A DNA stretch of 64,000 bases from Gracilibacillus caseinilyticus (GTDB lineage: Bacteria > Bacillota > Bacilli > Bacillales > Amphibacillaceae). The stretch spans positions 1,860,001 through 1,924,000 of the forward strand of contig NZ_CP095072.1 of NCBI RefSeq assembly GCF_022919115.1, given 5' to 3'. Position 1 is the first letter of the stretch, and every line of letters starts with the position of its first letter. This document shows positions 61,182-64,000 of this stretch, piece by piece. The position numbers and the translations under genes were made by a program. The notes under the pieces are model-generated. The model saw nothing but the letters and a program-made list of their open reading frames with translations, searched no databases and was not told the DNA's origin.

Positions 61182-64000
61182 TCACTTTATTTGTTTAGCT
61201 CGAAACTTTTCCATGGTCATATAGAAAGCTGGTAATAGCAGCAAGGTCAATACAGTAGAGAAGATTAACCCAGCCACAATCGATACTGCCAATGGTTTGA
61301 ATAAGACATCGCCCATAAAAATAATTGGCGTTAACGCTGCAATCGACGTTAAGGTCGTCAGAATAATTGGTCTTAGTCTTGCACGGCCGGCTGTAATAAT
61401 GGCTTCTGCTGTATTTCCTTCATATTGTTCTTTATTTTGCTGAATGAACTCAATAATGAGAATTGAGTTCCGTACCACAATACCAGAAAGCGAGATAATA
61501 CCTAAGACAGCTAAGAAGCTAAGCGGCTGACCGCTGACGAAAAGCCCGACAACTGCACCGGTGATTGCTAAGAAAATCGTGCTTGTAATTAAGAATGGTG
61601 TCAGTAACGAATTAAATTGAATGGCTAATGTGATGTAAATCAAGAACAAGACAATTACAAACAACTTCGCTACTTCAACAAAGAATTCTGTTTCTGCACT
61701 TGCTTCCCCATCTTCACCTAGAGCATACTCACCATCGATATCATCAAGCTCGGCACGCATCGAATCAATTACTTCAGTGGTTTCGGCAGCGAAATCCCCT
61801 TCACCTGATTCATACGCGGATATCGTTATAGTTCGGTCCCCATTAGTATGTGTGATCGCAGCAATTTGTTGATCCTCACTGCTTGTAATGAATTCGTCAA
61901 AGGAATAAATGGACGGTGCTCCCTGATCAGAAGCGACGACAGCACTTAACTCACTTAAATCAATTGCATTCTCTGTTCCTTCATCCAACCGTAATTCCAT
62001 GTTTAATTTTTGATCATCCACCTTGATTTCGGATAGAGGAACACCTGCATTAGCCAGCTGTAATGTACCTGTCACTTGATTAAGTGAGATCCCATTTTGA
62101 GCAAGAAAATCACGATCAATATCATACGTTTTGACAGGCTGACTCGTTCCTGTGTTCACCGTCGCAATCTCGACAGAATCAAGTTCATTTAACTGATCCT
62201 TTAAGGCTGTTGATTTCTCTAATAAAACATCGAGGTCTGGACCTTTCAATTTCAATTCAATTGCCGGAGACGGTGGTGGTCCGGAAACAATTGTTTCTAA
62301 GAAAATTTCACTATCTGGAAATTCGTCTCGTAATTCTTTTTCATATTGCTCAATAAAGGCACTGGCGGACGTTTTATCTCGGTCTACACGGATGACAATT
62401 TGCCCAGTGTTTTCACCTGATCTGGTTAAGCCTGAATTAAAAATATTTGGTAATCCGCCACCAGTATAACGAGCGGTTTCGCTGATATCTTCCGCATTTT
62501 CTTGAATGTAGCTTTCGATATCTGCCAGTTTTTGATCAGTTTCTTCAATTGGTGTACCTTCATCTAACGTTAACGACAGCGTCACCTCAGCACGATCAGC
62601 AGCAGGGAAGAACTCAAATGGTACTTTTACTGCTAAAAGTAATAAGAGAATACAAATGACAATACCACTGATTACCGTTAGCCAAGGTTTTTTAATAATG
62701 GCAGGTAAGACATTGTCAGCATAGAGGTTCTCTAACCAACGGAAAAAACTCGTTAACAGACCGACGCGACGTTTTTTTGTTTTATACAGCTTTAGTTGTC
62801 TCGTGTATTGCACCGTTGGAATTAAAGTTAATGCCAGCAATGTCGATGCAATGATGGTTCCCATGAGTGCTATCGGTAAGGCCCGGATAAATTCGCCGTT
62901 GCTGCCCGAAAGGAACGTGAGAGGGAAGAAGCTGAACACGATTAATAAAGTTGAAGTAACGATCGACACCCGTACTTCTTTTAGACCGCGTTTGACCCCA
63001 TCCATCGGTCCGTCACCTAGTTGATAGCGCCGCATAATATTATCATTCACAACAATTGCATCATCGACAAGAATCCCGATCGCTACGATAATGCCGATGA
63101 TCGATATTTGATTAAGGTCCACTCCTGCATATGGTAACGGAATAAGCCCGACAATAATCGAAATCGGAATAGCCAGGGCAACCAATATAGCAGAAGATAT
63201 TGGTAAGCCGAGCACCATGATGATAATGACAGACAACAATGAAATCGCTAATGATATTAGTAAACTGTTATATACTTCATCAATAACGGTGCTTTGAGAA
63301 TAGAAGCGGTCCGCGTTGACTTCTGCTGGCAAGTCTTCTTTTAATTTAGAGACCTTCTCATCGATTTGATCCTGAAGACTCGAAATGTTTCCGCCATCCT
63401 CAGCGAAAACCGTTAACGATAAGGCTGCCTGATCTTTATAGGTAATTAAATCTTCCGTTGCTTCATTCTCTACATTAATCGAAGCGATGTCTGATAGTGT
63501 TGTTTCCCCAGCTATATAAATATCCTCTAGTTGTGCTAAATCATCGACAGACACCAGATTTAACAGAATGTTTTGCTGTTGATTACTTTCTGTCCCTAAG
63601 GCTGTCGGACTTAGTTCATTCTGAATCGCTTCAATCACTTGGTTTGGCTGAATTTGATTGTCAGCAAGTGCTTCTTGATCAAGTGAGATAAGTACCTTTT
63701 GTTCAGGCAGACCTTTTACAGAAACAGAGGAAATGCCACTGATCTCCGTTAAGCTTGATTTCCAATTCTCCACCTGATCACGAATCGCATATAGATCATC
63801 CCGGTTATCACTTAGTAAATGGTATGTAGCGACGCTGGATGTCACAAGGTCTGTTTTGACTTCAGGTGAAAATGCATCATCCGGGAAGCCGCTTTCGGCA
63901 TCCTGCACGTATTGTCGAATAGTGGAGTACACAGAATCTGAGTTAGCGTTATCACTTAATGTTACCGTAACGGTAGAAAAACCGTTTGTGGATGCGGACG
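61182..64000 (-). CDS. RND/HAE1-family efflux transporter, partial (SwrC/AcrB-like)
   Basis: About 939 residues are visible, and the frame stays open to the right edge of the window, so the N-terminal first helix is outside; whole proteins of this kind have about 1,050 residues. Visible: the first porter region, helices 2-6 with GILVDDAIVVNDNIMRRY (the RND motif with paired Asp), FLSGSNGEFIRALPIALM, a second periplasmic part starting FFPAADRAEVTLSL, and the last helices with GIISLSGIVVRNSILIIEF. It resembles B. subtilis SwrC, which exports surfactin-like lipopeptides, but the substrate is not known. Confidence 0.93.
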   Translation of the reverse strand, partial: SASTNGFSTVTVTLSDNANSDSVYSTIRQYVQDAESGFPDDAFSPEVKTDLVTSSVATYHLLSDNRDDLYAIRDQVENWKSSLTEISGISSVSVKGLPEQKVLISLDQEALADNQIQPNQVIEAIQNELSPTALGTESNQQQNILLNLVSVDDLAQLEDIYIAGETTLSDIASINVENEATEDLITYKDQAALSLTVFAEDGGNISSLQDQIDEKVSKLKEDLPAEVNADRFYSQSTVIDEVYNSLLISLAISLLSVIIIMVLGLPISSAILVALAIPISIIVGLIPLPYAGVDLNQISIIGIIVAIGILVDDAIVVNDNIMRRYQLGDGPMDGVKRGLKEVRVSIVTSTLLIVFSFFPLTFLSGSNGEFIRALPIALMGTIIASTLLALTLIPTVQYTRQLKLYKTKKRRVGLLTSFFRWLENLYADNVLPAIIKKPWLTVISGIVICILLLLLAVKVPFEFFPAADRAEVTLSLTLDEGTPIEETDQKLADIESYIQENAEDISETARYTGGGLPNIFNSGLTRSGENTGQIVIRVDRDKTSASAFIEQYEKELRDEFPDSEIFLETIVSGPPPSPAIELKLKGPDLDVLLEKSTALKDQLNELDSVEIATVNTGTSQPVKTYDIDRDFLAQNGISLNQVTGTLQLANAGVPLSEIKVDDQKLNMELRLDEGTENAIDLSELSAVVASDQGAPSIYSFDEFITSSEDQQIAAITHTNGDRTITISAYESGEGDFAAETTEVIDSMRAELDDIDGEYALGEDGEASAETEFFVEVAKLFVIVLFLIYITLAIQFNSLLTPFLITSTIFLAITGAVVGLFVSGQPLSFLAVLGIISLSGIVVRNSILIIEFIQQNKEQYEGNTAEAIITAGRARLRPIILTTLTSIAALTPIIFMGDVLFKPLAVSIVAGLIFSTVLTLLLLPAFYMTMEKFRAKQIK

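Overview
The window reads as chromosomal DNA of a low-GC Gram-positive, endospore-forming, probably salt-tolerant Bacillaceae member (Gracilibacillus/Oceanobacillus/Virgibacillus type). This placement is inferred from gene content: a complete liaIH-liaFSR envelope-stress locus, a SleL/YaaH-type LysM cortex hydrolase, ypmS/ypmR, paiA, uup, ampS, a SAM riboswitch and a yybP-ykoY Mn riboswitch. Two large CPA1 cation/proton antiporters, a TRAP transporter and family-typical structured intergenic repeats also fit. No rRNA or tRNA gene was seen.

Layout. 1-3.5 kb: a sulfane-sulfur (persulfide) handling operon (TusA-rhodanese, rhodanese-MBL hydrolase, tusA, tauE, tlpA) in which tusA and tauE carry frameshifts. 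3.6-5.2 kb: an IS110-family (IS1111-like) insertion sequence with a long 3' noncoding tail. 5.4-12.4 kb: structured repeats, NUDIX, VOC, topB, a histidine-kinase remnant, a 52-bp tandem array, a K+/H+ antiporter and a small tyrosine recombinase. 12.5-16.2 kb: a GH35 beta-galactosidase with a cre site and the LysM-GH18 protein. 16.3-23.4 kb: an accessory block of small-molecule modifying enzymes (NUDIX, GrpB, GNATs, DinB, sugar O-acetyltransferase, PhzF) with several broken genes and a second 52-bp array. 23.7-27.2 kb: a cre-controlled pectin-related cluster (solute-binding lipoprotein, cytoplasmic pectinesterase, AraC regulator). 27-30.3 kb: small membrane proteins, a methyltransferase and pseudogenes. 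30.4-34.4 kb: the lia locus, split by a third 52-bp array. 34.5-43.7 kb: ypmSR, a metY fused to a CoA-binding-like domain behind a SAM riboswitch, hsp20, cls, uup, ampS. 43.7-49.7 kb: a MITE-like element, DJ-1/PfpI, recQ, a second antiporter. 49.9-55.2 kb: TRAP transporter, paiA, AI-2E-type permease. 55.4-64 kb: pgcA, Mn riboswitch-terC, OsmC, a second MITE-like element, tcyP and an RND pump running off the right edge.

The most unusual material is non-coding. (1) Two ~525-bp elements share near-identical 18-22 bp terminal inverted repeats and a two-hairpin interior; two decayed relatives lie elsewhere. (2) Three tandem arrays have a period of about 52 nt; two of them carry a conserved stem-loop per unit. 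(3) The IS1111-like element has a long 3' noncoding tail that may hold a bridge RNA. (4) A three-arm repeat at 61.1 kb can form two mutually exclusive hairpins. In addition, at least eight genes carry lesions of only one to a few mutations (a 7-bp duplication, single-base shifts, in-frame stops), pointing either to recent gene decay or to sequence errors. Exact starts were chosen from visible ribosome binding sites; family assignments come from motifs recognised by eye, without database searches.
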